Of a stretch of 64,000 nt of DNA, positions 7,928-17,000 are shown in pieces. The first letter of the stretch is position 1; each line of letters begins with the position of its first letter. Source of the stretch: Firmicutes bacterium HGW-Firmicutes-9 (GTDB lineage Bacteria; Bacillota; Clostridia; Christensenellales; CAG-138); NCBI GenBank assembly GCA_002841395.1, contig PGZM01000010.1:24293-88292 (forward strand), in the 5' to 3' direction. The notes beneath the pieces were generated by a model, which saw nothing but the letters and a program-made list of their open reading frames with translations, was not told where the DNA came from and searched no databases. The position numbers and the translations under genes were made by a program.

Positions 7928-9574
7928 ATGCCGCAGAACAAATACGGCTCCGGCCACGGTGGCCAGAATAAAGGCTCTTCTCCCCGCTCCGGCGAGAACA
8001 AGGGCGGATATCCGAAATCCGGCGGGTATCAGGGCAGCAAGCCTTATGGTCAGAAGACCGAAGGCGGATATCAGGGTAAAAAGACCTACGGCGACAAGCC
8101 GCAGGGTGGATATCAAGGTAAAAAGACCTATGGCGATCGTCCGCAGGGCGAAGGCTATCAGGGCAACCGTTCCTATGGCGATAAGCCTGCCGGCACGGGT
8201 TATCAGGGAAAGAAACCGTACGGCGACAGACCGCAGGGCGGCTATCAGGGCAAGCGCGACTTTGGCGACAAACCCGCAGGCGAAGGCTACCAGGGTAATC
8301 GTTCCTATGGCGACCGCCCGCAGGGCAGCGGCTACCAGGGCAAGAAACCTTACGGCGACAGACCGCAGGGCGGCGGCTATCAGGGCAAGCGCGACTTCGG
8401 CGACAAGCCCGCTGGCGAAGGCTATCAGGGTAATCGCCCCTATGGCGACCGCCCGCAGGGCAGCGGTTACCAGGGTAAGAAACCTTACGGCGACAGACCG
8501 CAGGGCAGCGGCTATCAAGGCAAGAAGCCTTACGATGACCGTCCGCAGGGTGGCTATCAAGGCAATCGCGACTTCGGCGACAAACCCGCCGGTGAAGGCT
8601 ATCAGGGTAAGAAGCCCTATGGAGACCGTCCGCAAGGCAGCGGCTACCAGGGCAAAAAACCGTATGGTGACCGTCCGCAAGGAACGGGCTATCAGGGCAA
8701 CCGCCCCTACGAAAAGAAGCCGTACAACAAAACTTCCGCATACGACGACCGCCGCGCGGAGGAAATGCGTCTGCGCGACCGCCTCGTCGAAAACGACAAC
8801 GAGGCTGGCGAGCCGGACGAACTCCCCTTCCTCATCCTCGGCCGCAACGCCGTCAAGGAAGCCATCAAGAGTGAGCGCAGCATCGACCGCATCGAAGTCG
8901 TCGGAGAGCCCGATGGCTCTCTGCGCGAAATCCTCGGCTTCGCGCGCGAGCGTAAGCTCGTCATCCGCGAGGTGGACAAGCGCCATCTCGACGAAATCTG
9001 CCTGCCGTTCGGTCACGGCGGCAAACCCGGTAACCATCAGGGCATCGTGGCATATGCCGCGGGCGTTGAATACTGCACCGTTGCGGATATCCTCGCCGTT
9101 GCGCACGAGAAGAACGAAGATCCGTTCGTCGTCGTGCTGGACGGCATCCTAGACCCGCACAACCTCGGCTCCATCATCCGCAGCGCAGAGTGCGCGGGTG
9201 CGCACGGCGTGATCATCGGCAAGCGCAGAAGCGCTTCCGTCACCGCGGCGACCGTCAAGGCTAGCGCGGGCGCAACCGAGCACGTCAAGATTGCGCGCGT
9301 GGTCAATATCCCCTCCGCGCTCGAAGAACTCAAGCGCGCGAAGCTCTGGGTCGCGGGCGCAGATATGAAGGGACAGTCCATGACCAAGCAGGGGCTTAAC
9401 GGCCCGCTCGCGCTGGTCATCGGCGGCGAAGGCGACGGCCTGAGCAAGCTCGTATCGGAAAAATGCGACTTCCTTGTTGCGATTCCGCAATACGGGCAGA
9501 TCGGCTCGCTCAACGCGGGCGTAGCCGCCGGCATCCTCATGTTTGAGAAGAAGCGGCAGGACGCGGCGGAATGA
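7928..9574 (+). CDS. rlmB: 23S rRNA (guanosine-2'-O-)methyltransferase RlmB with a long repeat N-terminus
   Basis: A 548-residue SpoU-class (SPOUT) methyltransferase that 2'-O-methylates 23S rRNA. The catalytic part is about residues 295-548: an N-terminal substrate domain (ILGRNAVKEAI), then motif 1 NLGSIIRSAE, motif 2 GGEGDGLS and motif 3 GSLNAGVAAGIL. Residues 1-290 are extra: 16 tandem units of the form GYQGKKPYGDRPQG, glycine, tyrosine, glutamine and arginine/lysine rich and predicted disordered. Ordinary RlmB is about 250 residues. The ATG is preceded by CGAGGAAA. The stop overlaps the sigH ATG by four bases (ATGA), implying coupled translation. The gene usually between rlmB and sigH (yacP) is missing. 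Confidence 0.93.
   Translation: MPQNKYGSGHGGQNKGSSPRSGENKGGYPKSGGYQGSKPYGQKTEGGYQGKKTYGDKPQGGYQGKKTYGDRPQGEGYQGNRSYGDKPAGTGYQGKKPYGDRPQGGYQGKRDFGDKPAGEGYQGNRSYGDRPQGSGYQGKKPYGDRPQGGGYQGKRDFGDKPAGEGYQGNRPYGDRPQGSGYQGKKPYGDRPQGSGYQGKKPYDDRPQGGYQGNRDFGDKPAGEGYQGKKPYGDRPQGSGYQGKKPYGDRPQGTGYQGNRPYEKKPYNKTSAYDDRRAEEMRLRDRLVENDNEAGEPDELPFLILGRNAVKEAIKSERSIDRIEVVGEPDGSLREILGFARERKLVIREVDKRHLDEICLPFGHGGKPGNHQGIVAYAAGVEYCTVADILAVAHEKNEDPFVVVLDGILDPHNLGSIIRSAECAGAHGVIIGKRRSASVTAATVKASAGATEHVKIARVVNIPSALEELKRAKLWVAGADMKGQSMTKQGLNGPLALVIGGEGDGLSKLVSEKCDFLVAIPQYGQIGSLNAGVAAGILMFEKKRQDAAE
8024..8731 (+). repeat. Sixteen-unit tandem repeat inside rlmB
   Basis: Units of 42-45 bases each begin with codons for GYQG and encode variants of KKPYGDRPQG, KRDFGDKPAGE or NRSYGDRPQGS. 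The variants recur in the order KK-KR-NR, so a higher-order repeat of about 130 bases is superimposed. Synonymous differences between units show that it is old rather than freshly amplified. Confidence 0.95.
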
Positions 9575-10185
9575 CGAACTACGAGTCGCTTGCCGACGAG
9601 GATCTGCTACGCCTGCATCGCGCGGGTGACGCGCGCGCCGAGGAGGCGCTCTATGCGCGCTACAAGCAGATTGTCCGCAGCAAAGCGCGCACGTATTTCC
9701 TGATCGGCGCGGATCGCGAGGACATCATTCAGGAGGGCATGATCGGCCTGTATAAGGCGGTTATGGACTATCAGTTTGATCGTCCGGCATCGTTTCGCGG
9801 CTTTGCGGAGCTTTGCATCACGCGTCAGATTATCACCGCCATCAAGGCGGCTACGCGCAAGAAGCACAAACCGCTGAACTCCTACATCTCCTTCAACCGC
9901 TCGGTGTATGAAGGCGAGACCGAGCGTCCGTTGATCGATGTGCTAACCAGCACGCGCATCAGCGACCCGGAGGAGGTGCTCATTGGGCGTGAGAACTACG
10001 CCGCGGTGGCGGACAGCATCGAGCACTCGTTGAGCAAGCTCGAACGGGGAACGCTCGGGCTGTATCTCGGCGGATACTCCTACCAGCAGATTGCGGATCA
10101 TCTGCAAATCACTACCAAGAGCGTGGACAACGCCATCCAGCGGGTTAAAAAGAAGCTGGAAGCACGGTTGAATGAGATGAACTAA
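9571..10185 (+). CDS. sigH: RNA polymerase sigma-H factor (Spo0H type)
   Basis: A 204-residue sigma-70 family protein. Region 2 covers about residues 8-80, with DREDIIQEGMIGLYKAV and the YQFDRPASFRGFAELCITRQI core-binding and -10 recognition stretch. Region 4 at the C-terminus (YSYQQIADHLQITTKSVDNAIQR) is the helix-turn-helix. Its place after mrnC and rlmB is the conserved Firmicutes position of sigH, which drives early stationary-phase and sporulation genes. ATG overlaps the rlmB stop. A terminator follows within two bases of the stop. Confidence 0.93.
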   Translation: MTNYESLADEDLLRLHRAGDARAEEALYARYKQIVRSKARTYFLIGADREDIIQEGMIGLYKAVMDYQFDRPASFRGFAELCITRQIITAIKAATRKKHKPLNSYISFNRSVYEGETERPLIDVLTSTRISDPEEVLIGRENYAAVADSIEHSLSKLERGTLGLYLGGYSYQQIADHLQITTKSVDNAIQRVKKKLEARLNEMN

Positions 10186-10186
10186 C

Positions 10187-10216
10187 AAAAAAAGACGGCG
10201 AAAGCCGTCTTTTTTG
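10187..10216. terminator. Bidirectional terminator between sigH and the M23 gene
   Basis: AAAAAAGACGGC pairs with GCCGTCTTTTTT around GAAA; it can serve both convergent genes. Confidence 0.9.
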
Positions 10217-10227
10217 ATTGCAAATAC

Positions 10228-11334
10228 TTAGTCGATATAGAACAGCGGGTTATACGGTATCCCGTCGATGATGAGCTCATAGTGCATCACAGGCTTGCCG
10301 CCGTCAGCGTCCTCTGCAAGTACGCCGACCGCATCGCCGATGAACACGCGCTGGTTCAGCTCCACTTGCACATCAGCCAGATGCGTCAGCCGCGAGACAA
10401 AGCCGTTTCCGTGGTCGATATCCACGACGAAGCCATATGCCCCGCGCTCCGCACAAAACACGACAATGCCCTCTCCGGGCGCGACAACCTTTGCGCCCGC
10501 GCTATTGCTAATATTCAGCCCGTAGTTCATCTTGCCGTTGACGTAGCCAAAATGCTGCGTCACCTGCCCGCGCATGGGATACCCGAGCCTGAGATCTCCC
10601 TTGCTTTTTCCTTCAACGCCCTCCAGCCGATCCGGCGTGCCGGACGTGTTCGCCTTGGTATACGTACCGATGCGGACGATGGTTGCGCGCGCGGTACCGA
10701 TCGATCTCGTATCCGGTGCGCCTGTTTCCAGAAGCACGCCCGCGCGGTAGATCGCCTGATAGCTCGTCTGCGTGACCCCGCCCGTGCCAAGCTGCGTGAT
10801 GATCCGCGCGCCTTTCGGCAGCGCAGGCTCGGTGGTCTCGCTGACCTCCGGGCTGGCCTGCACCGTCTCGGTGCGCAGGGTGACGACCTGAATCGGCACC
10901 AACGCGGGGTTTTGCGAGAGCATCGTCAGCGCCTCTCCCGCGGACAGCGGCTTGACGACGGGGTCGCCCGGCGTGAGGATCATTTCACAGTCAAACTTCG
11001 CGGAGATAAACTGTTCGCCCTCCGGCGCGGTCGCGCTGCTGGACAGATACTCCCAGAGCATCTGTTTTGCCGCGAGCTCGTTTTCCAGCGTCATCACAGG
11101 CACGCGGTCGACGAGAAGCGTCACGGTGTTGGCATACTTCAGGGGTTCCAGCGTCGGCGCGGGCGTGAGCTCCACTGCCTCTACGTTAAACGTGTCGATC
11201 TCAGCCTGCTCCATGGTGACAGGTCCCGTGTCGACCACAGGGCGTGCGGCGCGCAGCGCGCCAATTGAACCGAGCACCAATAGAATACCGGCAGCAGCAA
11301 GCAGGAATATGCGGTTGAGCAGTTTTTTATCCAA
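10228..11334 (-). CDS. G5 and M23 (LytM-like) domain membrane protein, zinc site degenerate
   Basis: A 368-residue protein with an N-terminal membrane anchor (about residues 7-30), an extracytoplasmic region, a G5 domain (about 165-220, ending ATIVRIGT) and a C-terminal M23 fold (about 245-368, GYPMRGQVTQHFGYVNGK). In active M23 enzymes the zinc ligands are H and D of HxGxD and the second H of HLHFE. Here they read NYGLN and VMHYE, so two of three ligands are Asn. It is probably a non-enzymatic binding domain, like EnvC or B. subtilis SpoIIQ. The start is TTG (11334) after a rather distant AAAGGA. It lies directly downstream of a SpoIID-like gene, which resembles the spoIID-spoIIQ order of some clostridia (inference). 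Confidence 0.85.
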   Translation of the reverse strand: MDKKLLNRIFLLAAAGILLVLGSIGALRAARPVVDTGPVTMEQAEIDTFNVEAVELTPAPTLEPLKYANTVTLLVDRVPVMTLENELAAKQMLWEYLSSSATAPEGEQFISAKFDCEMILTPGDPVVKPLSAGEALTMLSQNPALVPIQVVTLRTETVQASPEVSETTEPALPKGARIITQLGTGGVTQTSYQAIYRAGVLLETGAPDTRSIGTARATIVRIGTYTKANTSGTPDRLEGVEGKSKGDLRLGYPMRGQVTQHFGYVNGKMNYGLNISNSAGAKVVAPGEGIVVFCAERGAYGFVVDIDHGNGFVSRLTHLADVQVELNQRVFIGDAVGVLAEDADGGKPVMHYELIIDGIPYNPLFYID

Positions 11335-11399
11335 TCGTTACTAAGGGTCCTTTCAGAGTTAACTTAATCTTAAAATCTTTCGATCTCAATATCTATCTC

Positions 11400-11440
11400 T
11401 TTTTTTTGCAAACGCCCGCGCAAATCACTCGCGCGGGCGC
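11400..11440 (-). terminator. Hairpin after the SpoIID-like gene
   Basis: CGCCCGCGC pairs with GCGCGGGCG around nine bases. The T-run on the minus strand is short (GTTTGC), so termination may be partial and the M23 gene could be read through. Confidence 0.6.
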
Positions 11441-11469
11441 AATATGCGGTATGTTCGTCTGATTGCTTC

Positions 11470-14289
11470 TTAACCGAATTTCAGGTAAGAAGCGGAGCAA
11501 TAGCCCTTGATGCCCTGATAGTCGACATAGCACCAGCCGTTTGAGGTGGAGTAGATCGTCACGATCGAGCCTTTCGGCATCGTTTTTAGAATCTTGGACG
11601 ACGACGAGGACGATGGCTGCGCGCGCAGGTTGAGATTGCCGGTCACGACAGCAGAGCTTGTGCTCGTGGTCGCGCTGACCGACGGCGTCAGCGTGACATA
11701 TTTTGCGAGCGTATAGCCCGTCAGCTTCGCGGAAGGCACCTCGATCTGATACCAGCCGTTGAACGAGGCGATAATTCGCACCGTGGTATAGCGCGCGAGC
11801 TTACCGATGCGGTTATAGCGCGTATCCGGTCCCGAACGCAGGATAACACCGGAGGACTTGATATAACCCGCGCTGGAGGATGTGCCGGCGCTGTTCGTGG
11901 TGCTTAACTGCGTGAGTTTGACGTACTTTGCGTAAACATAGCCGTCAAGCCCTGTCGCGAGTACGCGGACGCGATACCACGAGCCGACCTTTTCATAGAT
12001 GCCCAGCGCGGTGTTCTTCACGAGTCTGCCATAGCTTCTCGTGGAGGTGCTTGCGCCCGCGCGGATATGCACGCCGCTTGTGGTCAGCGCACCGTTTGCA
12101 ACGAAGTCCGGCGCGAGGGGCGGAGTTGGCGCGGCAGTCGGCGTCGGAACCGGCGAAGGCGTCGGCGTTGCGGTCGGAATCGCAGTCGGAATGGGCGTCG
12201 TGCCGTCCGGCGCAGCGGTCGGAACCGGCGTCGCGGTCGGCGAGACGCTGTCGCTTGCAACAGACTGCGTGATGATCACATAATCCTTGCTGATGAAGCC
12301 ATCCTGACCCGTCGTCATGGCCTTGATCTTATACCAACCGCCGACCATGCCGTAGATACCAAGCTGGGTATCCTGCGAGAGCTGGCCAACTGTGGCATAG
12401 CTCGTGCCGGGGCCTGTGCGGAAATTCACTGCGCTTGCTGAAACCTTGCCCTGCGCAATGAGGCTCGTGCCGGTCAGGGTGATATAGTCATAGCGGATAT
12501 AGCCCTGCTTGCCGCTGGGCGTTGAGACAAAGTACCATTCGCCCGTCATACCGAGCAGTGTCACCTGCGTGTCCTGCGTGAGGGTTTCCAGAATACTGCC
12601 GCTCGTGGATGCCGTGGAACGCACGTTGACCGATCCGCCGGTGACCTTGCCCGTGGAGGGCGACGTCTGCGCGGAGGAAGTCTGCGACGAGCCGACGGTC
12701 TCGGGGAAGACGTAGGCCATCGTGCCGAGCGTCGCGCCCGGATAGTAGAACGCGAGAATGTCGCGATAAGTCTTGCCGATGTTGGCCATGTACTGCGCGC
12801 CGCGCTGGCTCATGCCGACACCGTGACCATATCTCGCGTGCAGCAGATACCAGCCGCCCTCGGTCGGCGCGGCGTAAAAGATCTTGAGCACGGTCGAGGG
12901 ATAAAGGCCCGCCGCAACCATCTCCGCAAAGGTGAAGTTGATGGTCACCTGGCTCGTCTTGACGGTCTCAATCTCAGGCGTGGGAGAAGGCGTTGGTTCG
13001 AAGGTCGGTGTCGGGCTCGGCGTCGGCTCAAAGGTCGGTGTCGGGCTCGGCGTCGGTTCCATCGTCGGGGTCGGTGTGGGCGTCTCCCCTTCCGGCAACG
13101 GTTCAGGCGTCATGCCCTCCGGCGTCGGGCTCGGCGTCGCGATTGGCGCAAACGTCGGCGTGGGAGAAGGCGTCGGCGCAAAGGAAGGCGTCGGACTCAG
13201 CGTCGGCGCAAAGGAAGGCGTCGGCGTCGGAATCAGATTGTCATACATATTGGCGCGCACGGTTGCGGTCAACGTTACGTTGAGGTGGTTGAGATCGTCC
13301 GGATATCCCGTCGAGCCGTAGGACGTCACGCTGTCGACGGACTGAATGCCGCCGAATGTGTAGTCATTCGGAATCACGCCGCGCGCGGCAACCGCCGCCA
13401 TCAGGCGCGAGTCGATGAACGAGAACGCAGCCGTCCCCATCGCGGCGTCGCTGTAGATGCTTGAAACAAACACCTTTTCCACAGGTGTGGATGGGTTCTT
13501 CAGATCATACGGGTCCGCGCCGTAGTTATACGCGCCGTCATAAATCGGGCTCGTCCAGCGATCGGAAGGCAGGATCATCCAGCCTCCGTTGCTCGCGGCA
13601 TAGTAGCATAAAAGCGGCACATTGTTGTAGTACAGCACGTCGCTCATGGTTGCGTCTACCGCGGCGATGACGTTTGCGTGAGCGGGATCGTAGCCTTTAT
13701 AGACCTGATCGTCCGCCGTGTCGACAATGTCGTACGAACCGCTCTGGCGGATTTTGAGCAGCCCGTAACCCTTCGCCGCGAGAGCCTGCGCTTTGAGCGC
13801 CTCCAGCGGGAACGTGTTGCTCATCTCGTAGCCGACCACGCCGTAAAGATAATGTGAAAGCGGCACGCGATTGACGACCACCAGCTTGCCGCTGCTCGCT
13901 GAGAGCTGCAGGTTGCCGAGGAAGTTTCGTGTGCCGGCGTATGTGTTGATGGTCAGATAGCCCGCGTCGCGGGAAAGATTGGTGCGCTCGATGGTGGCGT
14001 TGCTGCCGGAATACAGCTGGCCTTCGCGGGAATGGCTGACGGTGACCGTGCTACCGCTGCCCGAGATGGTCAGCGTGCCGTCCGTAAACGTTCGCTGCGT
14101 CTGCGCGAGCGTATAGGTTCCCTTGACGGGGACGCTCATGGAGGTTGCTCCCTGCGTCGAGAGCAGCACGCGGATGTACTGCACACCGGAATCAGCAGGC
14201 GCAGACGAGACAGGTACTGCAAGCAGCAACAGCCCTAGCGCAAGCACAAATGCGATTCCTCTGCGGGTACGAAACGGTCGTTTCTTCAT
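11470..14289 (-). CDS. Secreted SpoIID/LytB-domain protein with five SH3 domains
   Basis: A 939-residue secreted cell-wall protein. The signal peptide spans residues 1-31 (ending SSAPA). The SpoIID domain starts near 134 ([18 protein letters not shown], then [13 protein letters not shown]) and is interrupted at about 352-438 by a Pro/Thr/Ser-rich linker. It resumes at about 440-520 with [16 protein letters not shown] and [12 protein letters not shown]. SpoIID proteins are lytic transglycosylases acting on denuded glycan, and the catalytic Glu of GYEM is present. Five bacterial SH3 domains follow (about 548-612, 613-672, 726-784, 797-860, 875-939), the first two separated from the rest by a second P/T linker; they probably bind peptidoglycan. 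The start is ATG after GGGGG. The usual SpoIID is about 340 residues with no SH3. Confidence 0.9.
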   Translation of the reverse strand: MKKRPFRTRRGIAFVLALGLLLLAVPVSSAPADSGVQYIRVLLSTQGATSMSVPVKGTYTLAQTQRTFTDGTLTISGSGSTVTVSHSREGQLYSGSNATIERTNLSRDAGYLTINTYAGTRNFLGNLQLSASSGKLVVVNRVPLSHYLYGVVGYEMSNTFPLEALKAQALAAKGYGLLKIRQSGSYDIVDTADDQVYKGYDPAHANVIAAVDATMSDVLYYNNVPLLCYYAASNGGWMILPSDRWTSPIYDGAYNYGADPYDLKNPSTPVEKVFVSSIYSDAAMGTAAFSFIDSRLMAAVAARGVIPNDYTFGGIQSVDSVTSYGSTGYPDDLNHLNVTLTATVRANMYDNLIPTPTPSFAPTLSPTPSFAPTPSPTPTFAPIATPSPTPEGMTPEPLPEGETPTPTPTMEPTPSPTPTFEPTPSPTPTFEPTPSPTPEIETVKTSQVTINFTFAEMVAAGLYPSTVLKIFYAAPTEGGWYLLHARYGHGVGMSQRGAQYMANIGKTYRDILAFYYPGATLGTMAYVFPETVGSSQTSSAQTSPSTGKVTGGSVNVRSTASTSGSILETLTQDTQVTLLGMTGEWYFVSTPSGKQGYIRYDYITLTGTSLIAQGKVSASAVNFRTGPGTSYATVGQLSQDTQLGIYGMVGGWYKIKAMTTGQDGFISKDYVIITQSVASDSVSPTATPVPTAAPDGTTPIPTAIPTATPTPSPVPTPTAAPTPPLAPDFVANGALTTSGVHIRAGASTSTRSYGRLVKNTALGIYEKVGSWYRVRVLATGLDGYVYAKYVKLTQLSTTNSAGTSSSAGYIKSSGVILRSGPDTRYNRIGKLARYTTVRIIASFNGWYQIEVPSAKLTGYTLAKYVTLTPSVSATTSTSSAVVTGNLNLRAQPSSSSSSKILKTMPKGSIVTIYSTSNGWCYVDYQGIKGYCSASYLKFG
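12967..13236 (-). repeat. Low-complexity Pro/Thr-coding tandem repeats
   Basis: Short units encoding [10 protein letters not shown] or TPSFAP recur across about 270 bases within the SpoIID domain coding region, made largely of repeated GGCGTCGG-type hexamers to dodecamers. Such DNA can change length by slippage in multiples of three. Confidence 0.85.
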
Positions 14290-14479
14290 AAGACCCCCGA
14301 AAATAAAATCTGAGGAATGGACAAGTCACACGTGTCCGTATCGTGATTGTATCGATTCGGCGCAGTGATTGCACCTGTTTTTGGCATTTTTCTCGGAATG
14401 TTCACGTTGCCGAAACAGCTCGTCTACACGTTTGCGTCTTTTTCGATGGTATGTTACAAGATCACAAAAAACGCGTGCG

Positions 14480-15301
14480 TTAGATGCTCTGACAAACCTG
14501 CGCAAAAGCGACGTTTTGCAATGCTTTTTGCGCCTCTTCCGCCGCGGCTTTGTCCGCAAACACGCCGAACACTGCGCTGCCGCTGCCGCTCATGCAGGCG
14601 GCCTTTGCGCCGAGGGCGAGCATGTCCGTCTTGATGCGCCCGATCTCGGGTACAAGCTCGACTGCGGGCTCTTCCAGCGCGTTGTAAAGCAGCGGGCAGA
14701 GCGCGTCCAGGTCTCCTTCCGAGAGTGCTTTGAGCGCAGATGTCGTGTCCGGCATCGTGCGCGGGAGTTTTAACAGCGAAAACAGCTTCTTGGTGGAAAC
14801 GCCCTCTGCGGGTTTTGCGACCAATAGGTGCAGCTTCATGCCGCGAATGGGCGTCAGCACCTCGCCGATGCCTTCCGCGCGCTGGGTGCCGCCGCGGAGA
14901 CAAAACGGAACGTCCGCGCCAACCTTAGCTCCGATTTCGACCAGCGTCTTTTCGTCCACCTCGCCGAAGAGCTCTTGCAGGGCGTTCAGCGTCGCCGCAG
15001 CGTCTGCGCTTCCTCCCCCCAACCCCGCCTCGGCGGGAATGCGCTTGATCACGCGGATGTGTGCGCTCCTGCCTGTCAGCGCGCGGTATTGCTCCGCAGC
15101 TCTACGAACCGTATTGTCATACGGCAGCAGCATACCCGTGCTGGTGACGATGATATCCCGCGCGCGCTCCACCGTGACGGTATCAAACAGATCGATGGTC
15201 TGCATGATGGAGTCCAGCGCGTGGTAACCGTCGGCGCGTTTATAAAGCACGCCGAGCGTGAGATTCAGTTTTGCGTATGCGCGTTTTGTGGTTGTGTCCA
15301 T
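14480..15301 (-). CDS. ispE: 4-diphosphocytidyl-2-C-methyl-D-erythritol kinase
   Basis: The 273-residue GHMP-family kinase of the MEP isoprenoid pathway, phosphorylating CDP-methylerythritol. It starts with AYAKLNLTL (the conserved substrate-binding Lys/Asn), has the GHMP ATP-binding loop PAEAGLGGGSADAAA near residue 90 and the C-terminal MSGSGSAVFG motif. The length is normal. It reads away from yycJ and sits 190 bases upstream of the SpoIID-like gene, which has its own ribosome-binding site. No clear terminator separates them. Confidence 0.96.
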   Translation of the reverse strand: MDTTTKRAYAKLNLTLGVLYKRADGYHALDSIMQTIDLFDTVTVERARDIIVTSTGMLLPYDNTVRRAAEQYRALTGRSAHIRVIKRIPAEAGLGGGSADAAATLNALQELFGEVDEKTLVEIGAKVGADVPFCLRGGTQRAEGIGEVLTPIRGMKLHLLVAKPAEGVSTKKLFSLLKLPRTMPDTTSALKALSEGDLDALCPLLYNALEEPAVELVPEIGRIKTDMLALGAKAACMSGSGSAVFGVFADKAAAEEAQKALQNVAFAQVCQSI

Positions 15302-15587
15302 ACTCTATATTATACCGATTATTCTCAATCTATCACGACTTTATCCGGGTGAATATTCAAGGTTTTTTATGCGATTTTGTTTGCGTTTCATTATACCAAA
15401 TCAAAACGCATAACGCTAGTAGAATCATCTGCGTTCCATCCGCTCAAAATGTGTCCCCTGTTCCGTCGGTTACTGTCGTTTTCATTCGCCTTGTGCTATA
15501 CTATATGTGCTTTTATGAAAGCGATCCCGCCACATGATGTAGTTTCCTCTATGCTTGGCGGCCTGAAATAGAAGGAGCAAACTCACT

Positions 15588-16370
15588 ATGTTGTTTTCAC
15601 CGTTGTGCAGCGGTTCGTCCGGCAACGCCTCCTATCTGGAGGCTGGCGGCGTGCGCCTGCTCATCGACGCGGGCGTGACCGCAAAGCGCCTCCGCGAAAT
15701 CATGTCGATGATCGACCTCACGCCGGACGGTCTTGACGCGATTCTCGTCACGCACGAGCACTCCGACCATGTCTCCGGCATCGGCGTGCTCTCTCGCAAA
15801 TACGATATCCCCGTCTACGCCGCCGCTGAATGCTGGGAAAACATGCCGCGGAGCATCGGTGAAATCGCGACGCGTAATATCCGCGTGTTTGAACCCGACC
15901 GGGATTTCTACCTCAAGCAGCTCTGCGTGCATCCTTTTTCCACCCCGCACGACGCGGCGCACGCGGTCGGGTACGCGTTTGCGCACGACGGAAAGAAGCT
16001 CTCCATCATGACCGATATCGGGCACGTTTCCAGCCGCATGATCGACGCGGTCGCCAACTCTGACCTGATTTTGTTAGAAGCAAACCATGACGTGGATATG
16101 CTCAAGGCGGGCAGCTACCCGTATCCGCTCAAGATGCGCATCCTCTCCTCCCACGGGCATCTTTGCAACGAGGACGCGGGGCTAGTGCTGCAAAAGCTGC
16201 ATGCGCGCGGCGTGAAAAACGCGATTCTTGGTCACCTCTCCCAGGACAACAACACGCCGGAGCTCGCGCTGGTCACCGTGCAGTCGCTGCTGGAAAGTGC
16301 GGGCCTTTTGGAGAGCATGTTCGTCACCGTCGCCGACCGCTTCAGCCCCTGCGGGCTGTTTGAGCTATAG
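15588..16370 (+). CDS. MBL-fold hydrolase of the YycJ/WalJ family
   Basis: A 260-residue metallo-beta-lactamase-fold protein. The N-terminus PLCSGSSGNASYLE is typical of YycJ, and the metal motif THEHSDHVSG (HxHxDH) is at about residues 52-61. YycJ-type proteins are linked to cell-wall and DNA-repair roles in Firmicutes. The gene is often followed by rlmH, as here (36 bases apart), supporting the assignment. ATG follows GAAGGAGC by eight bases. An extended -10 box (TGCTATACT, 15494-15502) may be the promoter; I see no good -35. The rest of the 286-base gap shows nothing. Confidence 0.9.
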   Translation: MLFSPLCSGSSGNASYLEAGGVRLLIDAGVTAKRLREIMSMIDLTPDGLDAILVTHEHSDHVSGIGVLSRKYDIPVYAAAECWENMPRSIGEIATRNIRVFEPDRDFYLKQLCVHPFSTPHDAAHAVGYAFAHDGKKLSIMTDIGHVSSRMIDAVANSDLILLEANHDVDMLKAGSYPYPLKMRILSSHGHLCNEDAGLVLQKLHARGVKNAILGHLSQDNNTPELALVTVQSLLESAGLLESMFVTVADRFSPCGLFEL

Positions 16371-16406
16371 AAACCGATCAAGAGTAAGAGATAAGAACCA
16401 GAAATC

Positions 16407-16886
16407 ATGAAGATCAAAGTCGCCTGCGTGGGAAAAGTGAAGGATGCCTTCTATCGGGATGCCGTTGCGGAATACGCCAAACGGCTCTCGCGTTTTTGCA
16501 CGCTGGAAATCGCGGAAGTTGCGGACGAAAAAGCGCCGGAGTCGCTCTCTGCCGCCGAAGAAGCGCAGGTCATGGAGCGCGAAGGCGAACGCTTGCTCTC
16601 CCGCATCCTGCCCGGTGAGTTCGTCGTTTGCCTGACTATAGACGGAAAACGCTTCTCCTCCGATCAATTCGCAAAGACGCTGCAGGACACGTTTGACCGC
16701 TGCGCTTCCTGCATCACGTTTGTTATCGGCGGTTCGCTTGGGCTAAGCCCCGCCGTGATCCAGCGTGCGGACTTGAAACTTTCCGTTTCAGATATGACCC
16801 TGCCGCACGGGCTTTGCCGCGTGGTGCTGCTCGAACAGGTGTACCGCGCGTTCAAGATCAACGCGCACGAACCCTATCACAAATAA
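16407..16886 (+). CDS. rlmH: 23S rRNA pseudouridine-1915 N3-methyltransferase
   Basis: The 159-residue SPOUT methyltransferase RlmH, which methylates pseudouridine in helix 69 of 23S rRNA. Start KIKVACVGKVKD, the SAM-binding knot FVIGGSLGLSP (about residues 108-118) and the invariant C-terminus LPHGLCRVVLLEQVYRAF...EPYHK are all present. The length is exactly that of the family. It is probably cotranscribed with the MBL gene before it; its own ribosome-binding site is weak. Confidence 0.97.
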   Translation: MKIKVACVGKVKDAFYRDAVAEYAKRLSRFCTLEIAEVADEKAPESLSAAEEAQVMEREGERLLSRILPGEFVVCLTIDGKRFSSDQFAKTLQDTFDRCASCITFVIGGSLGLSPAVIQRADLKLSVSDMTLPHGLCRVVLLEQVYRAFKINAHEPYHK

Positions 16887-16965
16887 GCGCATTTCATCAC
16901 GTTCTATCGTTCACGCGTAATTTATGTCAGAATATTGTTATTTTTGGTAAAACAGTCGAAAGTGT

Positions 16966-16994
16966 TTGACACGGATATTCCGATTCGATATAGT
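16966..16994 (+). promoter_or_regulatory. Strong sigma-A promoter of the dapB leader
   Basis: TTGACA and TATAGT separated by exactly 17 bases, upstream of a structured leader. Transcription should start near 17001. Confidence 0.9.
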
Positions 16995-17000
16995 AGATAT

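Noticed and set aside
8024..8731. Regular 42-45 base repeats, considered as a CRISPR array
   Set aside because: The repeats are in frame, directly adjacent without spacers, and vary synonymously; they code for protein.
7812..9106. Antisense frames of 309 and 406 codons opposite rlmB
   Set aside because: They read the repeat DNA backwards (Cys/Arg/Ser- or Ala/Val/Leu-rich pseudo-repeats), have no ribosome-binding site and contain no domain.
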